Shown: in pieces, positions 8,087-17,881 of the stretch
How the letters are laid out: each line of letters begins with the position of its first letter
How positions within the stretch are numbered: the first letter of the stretch is position 1
From: Pontibacter harenae
GTDB taxonomy: Bacteria; Bacteroidota; Bacteroidia; Cytophagales; Hymenobacteraceae
Reading direction: 5' to 3'
DNA: 64,000 bases
Assembly (NCBI RefSeq): GCF_020907245.1
Contig: NZ_JAJJWH010000004.1
Location: forward strand, 124,001 to 188,000
Program-made: the position numbers and the translations under genes
The notes under the pieces: generated by a model
What the model was told of the DNA's origin: nothing
The model's database searches: none
What the model saw: the letters and a program-made list of their open reading frames with translations, nothing else

Positions 8087-10561
8087 ATGAAAAATTTTTT
8101 AATCGTGATGGCTGCTTTGCTGTTGCCGTTACAGTTATTTGCCCAGTACAATTTAAGCGGGCAAGTAACAGATGCTACTGCAGGCACTCCGTTGGCAGGA
8201 GCAAACCTTGTGCTTGAAGGTGCAGAAGTTGGTGTAGCCACTAATACTGCTGGCTATTATGAGTTCAGTAACTTGGCTGCAGGTACTTATACCTTGCGTG
8301 TAAGCTATTTGGGTTACGAACCCGTGCAGCGTCAGGTGGTCGTTAATTCAGACACACGGATAAACTTTACGCTTGCCCAAGCTAACCTGCGTGCCGCCGA
8401 GGTGGTGGTTTCTGCTACCAGAGCCAACGAGCGAACAGGCACGACCTATAGTAACGTAACTCAGGAGCAGATAGATAAGCGCAACTTTGGGCAGGATTTG
8501 CCTTACCTGCTGGAGCAAATTCCTTCTGTGGTTGTAAACTCCGATGCAGGTGCAGGAGTAGGCTATACTGGTATCCGTATTCGTGGTTCTGATATTACCC
8601 GCATTAACGTAACTGTTAACGGTATTCCGATCAACGACCCCGAAAGCCACGGTGTGTTCTTTGTGAACATGCCAGATTTTGCCTCATCGGTGCAGGATAT
8701 ACAGGTGCAGCGCGGGGTAGGTACCTCTACAAACGGCGCAGGTGCCTTTGGTGCCAGCATCAACATACAGACACAGGATGTACGACGCGAGGCTTATGCC
8801 GAGACAGACCATACCTATGGTTCCTTTAACACCTTGCGTAATAATGTGCGCTTCGGAACAGGCCTTATCAACGGTAAGTTTGCTTTCGATGGTCGTTTGT
8901 CCCGCATAAAGTCGGATGGTTATATAGATCGTGCTTCTTCTGACCTGAAATCTTTCTACTTTTCTGGTGGCTATTTTGGCGACAAAACATCGGTTAAGTT
9001 TGTAGCTTTCTCTGGTCAGGAGCAAACATATCAAGCCTGGTACGGTACACCTGAGGCGCTGGTATATGGCAATGAAGCTGATTTGCAGGCATACATAGAC
9101 CGTAACGGCATCGAAGGGGCAGACCTGGAGAACCTTCGCACCGCTGGCCGCCGCTATAACTACTACACCTACGACAATGAAACAGACAACTACCAGCAGG
9201 ACCACTACCAGTTGCACCTGTCGCACGACTTCTCTTCTGTTCTGACTTTTTCAGGAGCCTTGCATTATACCTATGGCAGAGGTTATTACGAGCAGTTTCG
9301 TGCCGATGATGATCTGGCAGATTATGGCTTGGCAGACGTTGTGATAGGAGATGAAACCATCTCAACATCAGACATTATCCGCCGCCGTTGGCTGGACAAC
9401 GATTTTTATGGTGCAACCTATGCACTGCAATACCAGCCAAATAGCCGTTTCAATGCTACTTTGGGCGGTGCCTTGAACAGATACGATGGCCGTCACTTCG
9501 GTGAGGTTATATGGGCGCGTTTTGCTTCTAATTCTAACATCCGCGACAGGTACTATGAAAACGATGGTGAAAAAACAGACTTCAACGTGTATGCTAAAGC
9601 TAACTATGGCTTAACAGATAAGTTGTTTGCCTTTGGCGATTTGCAAGTGCGTAAAGTGGGTTACTCATTCCTTGGCTTCGACAATGACCTGAGCAACATT
9701 GAGCAGGATGCTGCTTATACCTTCTTCAATCCTAAAGCAGGCTTAACTTACCAGTTTGATCTTGAGAACCAGGTGTATGCTTCTTATGCCATTGGCAACC
9801 GTGAACCTGTACGTAACGATTTCACAGAATCTACACCAGCCAGCCGCCCCGAGCATGAAACGCTTCGTAACCTGGAAGTAGGGTATCGTGGCCGCATTGC
9901 CTTAGGAAATATAGGAAGCCTACCGTTAGCAGCACACACTGAGCTGAACTACTTCTATATGAACTACAAAAACCAACTGGTGCTAACGGGGCAGATAAAT
10001 GATGTAGGCGGCTACACCCGCACGAACATTGACAACAGCTATAGACAAGGAGTAGAGTTGGCTGGTGCGCTTAGTTTGGGTGGCAAAGCGACTTTAAGCA
10101 CGAACATAGCATACAGCGAAAACAAGATAAATGGTTTTGAAGAATTTATAGATGATTACACTACTTGGGAGCAGGTGAGAAATACCTACGACAAAACAAC
10201 CATCGCTTTTTCGCCTGACCTGGTAACGACAAGCAGACTGGAAGTAGAAGTGCTGAAGGGTTTAAGTGCCGCTTTTATCTATAAAACTGTAAGCCAGCAG
10301 TATCTGGATAACACTGAAAACGAGAAACGTATTATACCTGCCTACCAAGTAGGCGATCTGCGTTTGCTTTACAATGTCGGTTTCAAAAATGTGCTAAAAG
10401 GGCTTGAACTGGGATTATTGGTGAACAACATTTTTAACGAAAAGTATGCTGCCAACGGCTATACCTATAGCTATATCTACGACAGCGCGCAGATAACCGA
10501 AAATTTCTACTATCCGCAGGCTACCCGCAACTTCCTGCTTTCGGTAGGGCTTAAATTTTAA
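8087..10561 (+). CDS. TonB-dependent outer-membrane receptor, thiamine-regulated
   Basis: An 824-residue outer-membrane transporter. Residues 1-19 are a signal peptide ending LFAQ. Residues about 22-105 form a carboxypeptidase-regulatory-like beta domain (GQVTDATAGTPLAGANLVLEG). A plug domain follows (about 115-240, with IRIRGSDITRINVTVNGIPI), then a 22-strand-type barrel ending in a terminal Phe (LLSVGLKF). The TPP riboswitch in its leader indicates uptake of thiamine or a thiamine precursor across the outer membrane, energised by TonB-ExbBD encoded elsewhere. It is monocistronic here, with its own terminator, unlike Bacteroidota loci where a PnuT gene follows directly. Confidence 0.95.
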   Translation: MKNFLIVMAALLLPLQLFAQYNLSGQVTDATAGTPLAGANLVLEGAEVGVATNTAGYYEFSNLAAGTYTLRVSYLGYEPVQRQVVVNSDTRINFTLAQANLRAAEVVVSATRANERTGTTYSNVTQEQIDKRNFGQDLPYLLEQIPSVVVNSDAGAGVGYTGIRIRGSDITRINVTVNGIPINDPESHGVFFVNMPDFASSVQDIQVQRGVGTSTNGAGAFGASINIQTQDVRREAYAETDHTYGSFNTLRNNVRFGTGLINGKFAFDGRLSRIKSDGYIDRASSDLKSFYFSGGYFGDKTSVKFVAFSGQEQTYQAWYGTPEALVYGNEADLQAYIDRNGIEGADLENLRTAGRRYNYYTYDNETDNYQQDHYQLHLSHDFSSVLTFSGALHYTYGRGYYEQFRADDDLADYGLADVVIGDETISTSDIIRRRWLDNDFYGATYALQYQPNSRFNATLGGALNRYDGRHFGEVIWARFASNSNIRDRYYENDGEKTDFNVYAKANYGLTDKLFAFGDLQVRKVGYSFLGFDNDLSNIEQDAAYTFFNPKAGLTYQFDLENQVYASYAIGNREPVRNDFTESTPASRPEHETLRNLEVGYRGRIALGNIGSLPLAAHTELNYFYMNYKNQLVLTGQINDVGGYTRTNIDNSYRQGVELAGALSLGGKATLSTNIAYSENKINGFEEFIDDYTTWEQVRNTYDKTTIAFSPDLVTTSRLEVEVLKGLSAAFIYKTVSQQYLDNTENEKRIIPAYQVGDLRLLYNVGFKNVLKGLELGLLVNNIFNEKYAANGYTYSYIYDSAQITENFYYPQATRNFLLSVGLKF

Positions 10562-10585
10562 AGTAGTTTAGCTAAAGTTGTTTTT

Positions 10586-10618
10586 AAGAGCTCTGCCTTT
10601 TGGTGGAGCTCTTTTTGT
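10586..10618 (+). terminator. Terminator of the TonB receptor gene
   Basis: Stem 10586-10597 with 10602-10613, including two wobbles near a tttt loop, then ctttttgttt. It lies 24 bases after the stop codon. Confidence 0.85.
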
Positions 10619-10706
10619 TTATGCCATTTTTGAAAAAATGCTTTGCTTGGTGTTGCATGCCTGATTAGTGTTTTATAACCTGAGTAGCTGCATTCGAAGA
10701 AAATCT

Positions 10707-10714
10707 TATATTTG
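10707..10714 (+). promoter_or_regulatory. -7 element for the acyl-CoA dehydrogenase gene
   Basis: TATATTTG matches TAnnTTTG, 31 bases before the ATG at 10745. It overlaps the upstream TTG that would otherwise extend the reading frame, arguing that translation starts at 10745. Confidence 0.6.
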
Positions 10715-10744
10715 TGTAATACCTGTACCAAAACATTTCTATCT

Positions 10745-11923
10745 ATGGCTTACGAATCTTCAGGAGCACCTGACTACTATAATATTGATGATCTGCTAAC
10801 GGAAGAGCATAAGCTTATCCGCCAAACTATGCGCGATTTTGTAAAGCGAGAGATATCCCCGAACATCGAGCAATGGGCACAAGAAGCACATTTCCCTTCG
10901 GAGATAGTGAAGAAGTTTGGTGATGTAGGAGCCTTTGGACCAACTATACCAGCAGAATATGGCGGCGGTGGCCTCGACTACATAAGCTATGGACTAATTA
11001 TGCAGGAGATAGAACGGGGCGATTCGGGCATGCGCTCTACAGCTTCGGTACAAGGTTCGCTGGTGATGTACCCGATCTATGCCTATGGGTCGGAAGAACA
11101 GCGCAAGAAGTACCTGCCTAAGCTGGGAAGTGGGGAGTGGTTAGGCTGCTTCGGCCTTACAGAGCCTGATTTTGGATCTAACCCTGGCGGTATGGTAACG
11201 AACATAAAAGATATGGGAGATTATTACGTGCTCAACGGCTCTAAAATGTGGATATCTAATTCACCAGAATGCCAGGTGGCGGTAGTATGGGCGAAAAATG
11301 AAGAAGGCCGCATAAAAGGCTTGATCGTAGAGCGAGGAATGGAAGGCTTTTCCACACCACCCATACACAATAAATGGAGCTTGCGTGCTAGCTGCACAGG
11401 AGAGCTGGTGTTCGATAACGTAAAAGTGCCGAAGGAGAACCTCTTGCCAAATGTGGAAGGCTTACGCGGGCCGCTTGGCTGTCTCGATTCTGCTCGCTAT
11501 GGCATTGCCTGGGGTGCTATAGGCGTTGCGATAGATTGTTATGAATCAGCAAGAAAATATAGCTTAGAGCGCATTCAGTTCGATAAACCGATAGGTGCAT
11601 TCCAACTCACACAGAAGAAATTGGCCGAGATGCTGACAGAGATTACAAAAGCACAGCTACTGGCATGGCGATTGGGCACGCTCAAAAACGAGGGCAAAGC
11701 CACTACGCAGCAAATATCTATGGCCAAGCGAAACAATGTAGACATGGCGCTGCACATAGCCCGTGAGGCACGACAAATTCACGGTGGCATGGGCATAACA
11801 GGCGATTATCCGATTATGCGCCACATGATGAACTTAGAGTCTGTAATTACCTACGAAGGCACTCACGACATTCATTTGCTTATAACTGGTGCCGATATCA
11901 CAGGTATTCCTGCATTTAAGTAA
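10745..11923 (+). CDS. gcdH: Glutaryl-CoA dehydrogenase-like acyl-CoA dehydrogenase
   Basis: A 392-residue FAD enzyme. The C-terminal stretch MNLESVITYEGTHDIH contains the catalytic Glu in YEGTHD and closely follows the glutaryl-CoA dehydrogenase signature. The Arg in GMRSTASVQGSLVM corresponds to the substrate-binding Arg of that family. GCFGLTEPDFGSNP is the acyl-CoA dehydrogenase flavin motif. The enzyme would oxidise and decarboxylate glutaryl-CoA to crotonyl-CoA in lysine or tryptophan degradation, passing electrons to ETF. It is monocistronic between a promoter and a terminator. General short-chain acyl-CoA dehydrogenase activity is a less likely alternative. Confidence 0.88.
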   Translation: MAYESSGAPDYYNIDDLLTEEHKLIRQTMRDFVKREISPNIEQWAQEAHFPSEIVKKFGDVGAFGPTIPAEYGGGGLDYISYGLIMQEIERGDSGMRSTASVQGSLVMYPIYAYGSEEQRKKYLPKLGSGEWLGCFGLTEPDFGSNPGGMVTNIKDMGDYYVLNGSKMWISNSPECQVAVVWAKNEEGRIKGLIVERGMEGFSTPPIHNKWSLRASCTGELVFDNVKVPKENLLPNVEGLRGPLGCLDSARYGIAWGAIGVAIDCYESARKYSLERIQFDKPIGAFQLTQKKLAEMLTEITKAQLLAWRLGTLKNEGKATTQQISMAKRNNVDMALHIAREARQIHGGMGITGDYPIMRHMMNLESVITYEGTHDIHLLITGADITGIPAFK

Positions 11924-11956
11924 GCTAGGTTCATAATTCTGGAGGTAAAGTATGTG

Positions 11957-11986
11957 AGGCAGTTACGGGAGTAACTGCCTTTTTTA
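11957..11986 (+). terminator. Terminator of gcdH
   Basis: Perfect 10-base-pair stem (11957-11966 with 11971-11980), ggga loop, then a T run. Confidence 0.9.
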
Positions 11987-12099
11987 TGAGGTAAAAAATA
12001 TTTTGCTTCTGGCTGTAATAAAAGTCTTCATTGTTGCTCTAAGTATTAAACTGGTGCCAAAGCCAGCCTCTCTTACAATCTCTTATAGCTTTTGTTGAT

Positions 12100-12183
12100 A
12101 TGAAAATCTCTACACACAAACAATTATTGCAGCCAGCAGCAGGGGCTTTTCAGCAACCACAAAAGGACGTAGCCAGTGTCTGA
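12100..12183 (+). CDS. Possible 27-codon upstream ORF overlapping the sigma factor start
   Basis: An ATG-initiated frame beginning MKISTHKQLLQPAAG ends in TGA at 12181-12183, a few bases past the GTG start (12176) of the sigma factor, in a different frame. Such an overlap could couple translation of the sigma factor to this leader. Nothing in the peptide itself is recognisable, and a frame this short can arise by chance. Confidence 0.25.
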   Translation: MKISTHKQLLQPAAGAFQQPQKDVASV

Positions 12184-12721
12184 GCAGGAGAAACTTTTTG
12201 AACAGGTTGTGCAGGAGAACAAGGATAAGCTCTACCGCATTTGTCGGGCCTGCCTGCCAGGTCGTGATGATGCGAACGATCTTTATCAGGATATCTTGGT
12301 AAAGATCTGGCTGAACCTGCATACGTTTCGGGGTGATGCAAAGCTGAGCACCTGGCTTTATCGCATTGCCCTGAATACAGCTATACTGCACAAGAAGCAG
12401 CAAAATAGGTATGCGTTGCCTTTGCCTCACCATGTTATAGACCTTCCCGACTCCGCTGTCGAAACTGCCGATAAACAGCAACAGGAGTTGTTGCTGCAGC
12501 AATTACACTACTGCATCAGTTGCCTCGAAAAGCAAGACCGACTGATAATTTCGCTTGTGCTGGAGGAGGTGCCTTATAAGGAGATTGCAGAGGTGCTAGG
12601 GCTGACGGTGAGCCATGTGGGCGTGAAAATAAACCGCATCAAGCAGAAACTAGCTACTCTAATGGAGCAGGGGAATGGTAAAGAAGTTAGAACAGTTAAA
12701 ACTAAGAACTATGGACTTTGA
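12176..12721 (+). CDS. ECF-type RNA polymerase sigma factor
   Basis: A 181-residue sigma-70 family protein of the ECF class. Region 2 spans about residues 8-75 (LYRICRACLPGRDDANDLYQDILVKIW, then STWLYRIALNTAI). Region 4 spans about 115-170 with the helix-turn-helix YKEIAEVLGLTVSHVGVKINR. It starts with GTG at 12176, preceded by aaaggacg, one of the few plausible ribosome-binding sites in this window. Its stop codon overlaps the next gene, a four-helix membrane protein probably acting as its regulator. Target promoters are not evident. Confidence 0.93.
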   Translation: MSEQEKLFEQVVQENKDKLYRICRACLPGRDDANDLYQDILVKIWLNLHTFRGDAKLSTWLYRIALNTAILHKKQQNRYALPLPHHVIDLPDSAVETADKQQQELLLQQLHYCISCLEKQDRLIISLVLEEVPYKEIAEVLGLTVSHVGVKINRIKQKLATLMEQGNGKEVRTVKTKNYGL

Positions 12722-13328
12722 GGAAATGCAAAAAAGCTGGCAGATGCAGCAGGCACCTCAGCTATCAGATATAGCAAACAACAAGCCTCTACAAACCTTA
12801 CTGAAAGACAGAGTGAAGGCTTTGCAGGTAAAAACACTCTGGACCAATATTCTGATGACAGTAGTGCTGTGCCTTACTGCCGCTGCATTTATATTTATTC
12901 TGAGGCGCACCTTTACACCTAATACGCGCTGGTTCGATGTAGGTATGGTGGTTATGTTTGGGGCTATATTACTTTCTGCCCTGGCTACATGGCTAAAGTC
13001 CGTGCCCTGGAAAAACCTGAAAGCGGATCTTGACAGTCGCGCCTACATCAGCCACTCCCTCAAAAGCTTTCGCTTCCAGCAGACCTCCATCAAGTTAATC
13101 ACACCCATACAAATGGTTGTTTCTACCATAGGCCTTAACTTGATTTACCTGGATATCTTCTGGAATGAGAGCTGGAAATTTCGCCTTTTGATGAATTTGG
13201 GTCTGGTAGCTGTTATGGTGTTGGTTGGAGGCCTTTCTCTGTACTATAGTAAGCTTCGCCACAAAGAACTGTACGAGCCAATTATAAAAGAACTGGAGGA
13301 ACTAGAGCAAAAACTTAAAGCAGATTAA
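12711..13328 (+). CDS. Membrane protein coupled to the ECF sigma factor
   Basis: A 205-residue protein starting MDFEEMQKSWQMQQAP at 12711, eleven bases inside the end of the sigma gene, so translation is probably coupled. A soluble N-terminus of about 50 residues is followed by four hydrophobic helices (about 44-66, 78-98, 125-145, 155-178) and a charged C-terminal helix rich in Glu/Leu. It has no zinc-finger anti-sigma motif. By position it is a candidate anti-sigma factor or co-regulator, as seen for many Bacteroidota ECF genes. The function is inferred from context only. Confidence 0.82.
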   Translation: MDFEEMQKSWQMQQAPQLSDIANNKPLQTLLKDRVKALQVKTLWTNILMTVVLCLTAAAFIFILRRTFTPNTRWFDVGMVVMFGAILLSALATWLKSVPWKNLKADLDSRAYISHSLKSFRFQQTSIKLITPIQMVVSTIGLNLIYLDIFWNESWKFRLLMNLGLVAVMVLVGGLSLYYSKLRHKELYEPIIKELEELEQKLKAD

Positions 13329-13574
13329 GGTGTTAACTATCTTTTGGTTAACTAACGAGTTTTTTTGCAGCTTATAATTGTTGATGCAAAATGGTTATGG
13401 CCTTACATCCTGAAACCTTTATACATGTATTGCTAATGTAATTAGATTTATAAATGAATACTATAAAATAATTAGCAAAAATAGTAACTTCGTGTGTGCT
13501 TTTGGAGCGAATTAACGCTTGTAACTGTTATCTTTAGGAACAGCAAAAGCTGAGGAAATAGCATACAAATTAAC

Positions 13575-14618
13575 ATGAGAGAAGATTATCTCACTGGCGA
13601 TAACGAACACATGTCGCCAGCCGAACGCGATATAGATAAGGCGCTCCGACCGCTTAGCTTCCACGATTTTACTGGGCAGGCGAAGATAGTGGAGAACCTG
13701 AAAATATTTGTGCAGGCGGCCAGGCGCAGAGGCGATGCCTTAGACCACGTGCTGTTGCACGGTCCTCCAGGTTTGGGTAAAACTACCCTTTCGCATATTA
13801 TAGCCTCTGAACTGGATGCAGGTATAAAAATGACTTCTGGCCCTGTGTTGGATAAGCCAAGCGATCTGGCAGGCTTGCTTACCAACCTCGACCCGAACGA
13901 TGTATTGTTCATTGACGAGATTCATCGCCTGAACCCGATTGTGGAAGAGTACCTGTACTCGGCCATGGAAGACTATAAAATCGATATTATGCTCGATTCA
14001 GGTCCGAATGCCCGTTCTGTGCAAATCAGCCTGAACCCGTTTACGCTTATTGGAGCAACCACACGTTCTGGCTTACTAACGGCTCCACTGCGTGCCCGAT
14101 TCAGCATAAACGCACGCTTGGAGTATTACGACGCAGAACTGTTGACCTCTATTGTTAAGCGTTCAGCTACACTGTTAGGTTCACCGATACATGCCGATGC
14201 CGCTTTCGAAATTGCACGCCGTAGCCGTGGTACACCACGTATTGCCAACAACCTGCTACGCCGTACCCGCGATTTTGCGCAGGTAAAGGGCGATGGAACC
14301 ATAACTGTTGAGATTGCTAAGTTTGCTCTGAACGCTTTGGATGTAGATTTTAATGGTCTTGATGATATGGACAATCGCATACTGGCCACCATTATTGATA
14401 AATATAAAGGCGGACCTGTCGGAATATCAACTATAGCCACAGCTTGTGGAGAAGAAGCTGAAACAATAGAAGAGGTATACGAACCGTTCCTGATACAGGA
14501 AGGCTATATAAAACGTACAGCCCGAGGCCGAGAGGCAACAGAACTGGCCTATCGCCACCTTGGCAAGATACCGCCGCAGCAGGTGTTGTCAGGTGGGCTG
14601 TTCAATCAATCTGAATAA
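13575..14618 (+). CDS. ruvB: Holliday junction branch migration ATPase RuvB
   Basis: A 347-residue AAA+ motor that drives branch migration with RuvA and RuvC during recombination repair. RuvB hallmarks: [11 protein letters not shown] near residue 25, Walker [11 protein letters not shown], Walker B FIDEIHRL, the sensor [17 protein letters not shown], and a C-terminal winged helix with GPVGISTIA and the arginine-rich [11 protein letters not shown]. Length and order are normal. It is monocistronic, closed by a terminator. Confidence 0.98.
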   Translation: MREDYLTGDNEHMSPAERDIDKALRPLSFHDFTGQAKIVENLKIFVQAARRRGDALDHVLLHGPPGLGKTTLSHIIASELDAGIKMTSGPVLDKPSDLAGLLTNLDPNDVLFIDEIHRLNPIVEEYLYSAMEDYKIDIMLDSGPNARSVQISLNPFTLIGATTRSGLLTAPLRARFSINARLEYYDAELLTSIVKRSATLLGSPIHADAAFEIARRSRGTPRIANNLLRRTRDFAQVKGDGTITVEIAKFALNALDVDFNGLDDMDNRILATIIDKYKGGPVGISTIATACGEEAETIEEVYEPFLIQEGYIKRTARGREATELAYRHLGKIPPQQVLSGGLFNQSE

Positions 14619-14643
14619 GTTTACTGTTTGTGAAATACTTAAG

Positions 14644-14672
14644 AAGCAGGCTTTCGGCCTGCTTTTTTATTT
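14644..14672 (+). terminator. Terminator of ruvB
   Basis: Eight-base-pair stem aagcaggc (14644-14651) with gcctgctt (14657-14664), 5-base loop, then a T run. Confidence 0.9.
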
Positions 14673-14781
14673 TCCTGTGCTATGAGAGCAGCAGACAGAA
14701 AGCGAAGTGGTGCTTCACCCACCTGAAACCTTTGCAGCCCAAAGAATCCTTCAAAAAGCAGTGGTTGGATTTATTTTAACT

Positions 14782-14789
14782 TAATTTTG
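14782..14789 (+). promoter_or_regulatory. -7 element for queG
   Basis: TAATTTTG matches TAnnTTTG and lies 32 bases before the TTG start of queG. No clear -33 box. Confidence 0.5.
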
Positions 14790-14821
14790 TTTACCTACCA
14801 ACTTAGCGTAGTTTTTATAGT

Positions 14822-15757
14822 TTGAGCAAAGAGAAATATACATACCTGATAAAGCAGAAGGCCAAAGAATTGGGGTTTATGTACTGTGGAGTTTCCAAAG
14901 CAGATTTTCTGGAAGAGGAGGCGCCGCGGCTAGAACGTTGGCTGAACCAAAACATGCACGGGCAGATGCGCTACATGGAGAACCACTTCGACAAACGCCT
15001 GGACCCAAGGTTGCTTGTAGATGGAGCTAAATCTGTCGTGTCGCTTTTGCTAAATTATTTTCCTGAAGAGAAGCAGTCGGAAGAAGATACCTATAAAATA
15101 TCGAAGTATGCGTACGGCACCGACTATCACTTTGTGATAAAAGACAAGCTGAAGGAGCTGCTGCAGTACATCAATGAGGAAATAGGAGAAGTAGGAGGGC
15201 GTTGCTTTGTAGATTCGGCTCCTGTGCTGGATAAAGCATGGGCCAAGAAGAGCGGCTTAGGCTGGGTTGGCAAAAACAGCAACCTGATCACTCCCCAAGT
15301 CGGTAGCTTTTACTTTATAGCAGAGCTGATTATAGACTTGGAGTTGGAGTACGATGGACCTATAAAAGACTACTGCGGCTCGTGCACCCGATGTTTAGAT
15401 GCTTGTCCAACGGGAGCCATTACAGAGCCCTACGTTGTGGACGGCAGTAAGTGTATCTCTTATTTCACCATAGAACTAAAAGACCAACTGCCACAGGAAA
15501 TGAATGGCAAATTCGGCAATTGGGTTTTTGGCTGCGACATTTGCCAGGATGTATGTCCGTGGAATCGATTTAGTAAACCGCACACCGAACCCGCTTTCAC
15601 GCCTAATGGGCAGCTCCACAAGATGAAAACCCAAGACTGGAAAGAATTAACACACGAGGTTTTTTCTCAGCTGTTCAAGAAGTCAGCTGTGAAGCGGACA
15701 GGATACAATGGCCTCCTGCGTAATATACGCTTTGTGGAAGGAGGCCTAAATGAGTAA
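14822..15757 (+). CDS. queG: Epoxyqueuosine reductase QueG
   Basis: A 311-residue cobalamin-dependent Fe-S enzyme that reduces epoxyqueuosine to queuosine in the tRNA wobble position, the last step of queuosine synthesis. The two 4Fe-4S clusters are supplied by [15 protein letters not shown] and [32 protein letters not shown] is the family's active-site segment. The start is TTG at 14822 ([11 protein letters not shown]); there is no better in-frame ATG before the conserved N-terminus. It lacks the C-terminal HEAT-repeat extension present in longer homologues. Confidence 0.96.
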   Translation: MSKEKYTYLIKQKAKELGFMYCGVSKADFLEEEAPRLERWLNQNMHGQMRYMENHFDKRLDPRLLVDGAKSVVSLLLNYFPEEKQSEEDTYKISKYAYGTDYHFVIKDKLKELLQYINEEIGEVGGRCFVDSAPVLDKAWAKKSGLGWVGKNSNLITPQVGSFYFIAELIIDLELEYDGPIKDYCGSCTRCLDACPTGAITEPYVVDGSKCISYFTIELKDQLPQEMNGKFGNWVFGCDICQDVCPWNRFSKPHTEPAFTPNGQLHKMKTQDWKELTHEVFSQLFKKSAVKRTGYNGLLRNIRFVEGGLNE

Positions 15758-15765
15758 TGTTAGCT

Positions 15766-15957
15766 TCAAGCAGCGGATTTAATGAAGACCTTGTTTAGAA
15801 TGCGAAGATACATTCCAGAAAATTGCTGGTAACACCATTGCTCCAGCTGCTTTAACTCGTCGGTGAGTAGTACTTTCAGAGCTTTTTTTAACTCTTTCTC
15901 AAACAGCACCTTATCAAAGCTTACCTTTAATAAAATGGTTTTTACGTATTCTAGCAT
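15766..15957 (-). CDS. Small conserved-looking helical protein
   Basis: A 63-residue basic protein, all alpha by appearance (FDKVLFEKELKKALKVLLTDE, then LEQWCYQQF). No signal peptide or membrane segment. I recall similar short proteins in Cytophagales but know no function. It converges on queG with only eight bases between the stop codons. Confidence 0.6.
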   Translation of the reverse strand: MLEYVKTILLKVSFDKVLFEKELKKALKVLLTDELKQLEQWCYQQFSGMYLRILNKVFIKSAA

Positions 15958-16441
15958 TGCATGAAAAGAACTATTGGTGATTTTATCTGTTGCATTTTAC
16001 GTTGTAAAAATAAAAAAGTAAGTAGTCACTTACAAGTAATTTTTCTGATTTTTACATATTTTGTACTGCAATATTACTGCGGGTATGTTACCCTATTGCT
16101 GCCTCTGCATTGCTAAATTATTAAGTATGATATAGATAGAAGTGCAATAAGGTCGGGATTCTTGGTAAGTAATACTAAGTAGTAGTTGTTGAATTAGTGT
16201 GTTTTATTGGATTATTCTTCTAAGGTTTCTTTGGTGCTTAAATGACTCTGTAGTATTATAACTAAATAAGGTTAAATAGGCTTTTAGATTAGGCAAATTT
16301 GCTGCAGAAGCTTGAGCACGTAATAAAAAGGGGGTTAAGATGGAATAGCCACATGTATAATGCCTGCTGATAGGGGTGTTAGTGTTAGAAATTCTTAAAT
16401 TTGGTATTCATACATGCACCTGTTGTTGCGGAATGTTTTTT
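15958..16441. other. AT-rich intergenic region before the BatD-like gene
   Basis: About 480 bases, strongly AT-rich, with no gene that I can support. It must contain promoters for the divergent small gene and the BatD-like gene, but no clear match to the Bacteroidota consensus stands out. A short palindrome gtaagt-agtc-acttac lies at 16018-16033. Confidence 0.5.
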
Positions 16442-17881
16442 ATGCGTCTTTTATCTATCTTAACCTTTCTTTTTGTATTGTTTGTAGTGCCCGCCCTGGC
16501 GCAGCAAGCAATCATTGGGCTAGGTAAAAGCCCGCTTCCCATAAACCAGTACTTCACTGTTTCCATTAGTGCGCAAGACCAGCCAATAAAAGACTATACT
16601 CCCTTTCCTGAAATTGAAGGGTTTAAGAAGAGTAGCAAGTTTTCTTCTACCAAAACAATCATTACGGGAGGCGAAACAACAATAATTTACACCATCACTC
16701 AAAATTATGCGGCCTTGGATGAAGGCGAGTACGAGATAGAACCCTTCAGCATGAAGGTAAATGGGCAGACCGTGCAAACAAAAAGGATGGTATTAAAGAT
16801 TACGCCTATGGTTGTGTCAGACTTCGCGGTTGAGGATGATGAGCAGGCCGTAGAAGAGGCAGAAGAGGATATAACAGAGCCAGAGTTTATCAACAAAGAT
16901 GATAATGCCTTTCTAACGCTTTACCTTGACAAGGAGGAAGTGTATGTTGGAGAGGGAGTAAATGTTGCTTTATACTTTTATCTGGCCGAAGAAGACCAGC
17001 GGCTTTTGGAGTTTTATAATTTCGAGGAGCAGATAACGACACTTCTGCGGCAGTTAAAACAGCCCAATGTATGGGAGGAGGCTTTTGACTTTACGGAAGT
17101 AACGCCAGAGCATATAACAGTGCAGGGGCACCCATACCTTCGTTTTAAGTTGTATGAGGCTGTGCTGTACCCTATCAATTCAAACCCGATTAAGTTTCCT
17201 GCTTTATCGTTGCAGATGATCAAGTATAAAGTAGCTAAAAATCCAAGTCTGCTGACAGAGGATCGGCAGGAAGGCTATAAAACATACTTTGCCCGCGAGC
17301 GTGAGGTGCTGGTGAAAGAGTTGCCGCCACATCCGCTCCGAAATATGGTGCCAGTAGGTAACTACAGGCTGCGCGAAAGCTTATCTAGCCGTAAAGTCCC
17401 TGTAAATAAAAGCTTCAATTACCTCTTTCAGATAGAAGGGGAGGGGAACCTGGCAGCCATAGTATCACCTACTCCTACACCACCAGCGGCTTTGGAGCTT
17501 TACCCTCCAGATATAAGGCAAGATATAACCAAGCGTGCAGGCCGTGTTACTGGTGCAAAAACTTTCACCTATCATGTATTGGCACGAGAGCCTGGTAACT
17601 ATAACTTAAGCGATGTGGTAGAGTGGATCTATTTTAACCCCACCACTGCTACTTACGATACCTTACAGGCAAAACTGACAGCCAGTGTGGTAGGCCAACG
17701 CGATAACAATGCCATGATTCTTTCTCGGGATTTAGGGCCTTTTTATAAAATAATAGACAATGAAGATGCCACGCTGCAGAGTTTGCATCAGGTAAATGAT
17801 ATAAAGCGGTACACGAATATAATTTTAGTTGTACTTTTGGCTATCTCATCTTTTGTATTCATCAGAAGTAAAAAACAATGA
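16442..17881 (+). CDS. BatD-family protein
   Basis: A 479-residue envelope protein. I place the start at the ATG 16442 ([20 protein letters not shown]), which gives a normal signal peptide; an upstream in-frame start at 16376 adds an unlikely Cys-rich leader. The middle is beta-rich, with the BatD pattern of a target pattern near [21 protein letters not shown] and a second immunoglobulin-like section near [15 protein letters not shown]. One membrane helix closes the protein (about 455-475). BatD usually works with BatA/B/E in aerotolerance or periplasmic MoxR systems; none of those are nearby. It overlaps aroC by four bases (ATGA). Confidence 0.85.
   Translation: MRLLSILTFLFVLFVVPALAQQAIIGLGKSPLPINQYFTVSISAQDQPIKDYTPFPEIEGFKKSSKFSSTKTIITGGETTIIYTITQNYAALDEGEYEIEPFSMKVNGQTVQTKRMVLKITPMVVSDFAVEDDEQAVEEAEEDITEPEFINKDDNAFLTLYLDKEEVYVGEGVNVALYFYLAEEDQRLLEFYNFEEQITTLLRQLKQPNVWEEAFDFTEVTPEHITVQGHPYLRFKLYEAVLYPINSNPIKFPALSLQMIKYKVAKNPSLLTEDRQEGYKTYFAREREVLVKELPPHPLRNMVPVGNYRLRESLSSRKVPVNKSFNYLFQIEGEGNLAAIVSPTPTPPAALELYPPDIRQDITKRAGRVTGAKTFTYHVLAREPGNYNLSDVVEWIYFNPTTATYDTLQAKLTASVVGQRDNNAMILSRDLGPFYKIIDNEDATLQSLHQVNDIKRYTNIILVVLLAISSFVFIRSKKQ

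Noticed and set aside
8684..9226. A 180-codon antisense frame inside the TonB receptor gene
   Set aside because: Antisense to a well-supported barrel region, Cys/Val/Ile-rich without pattern; a shadow of codon use.
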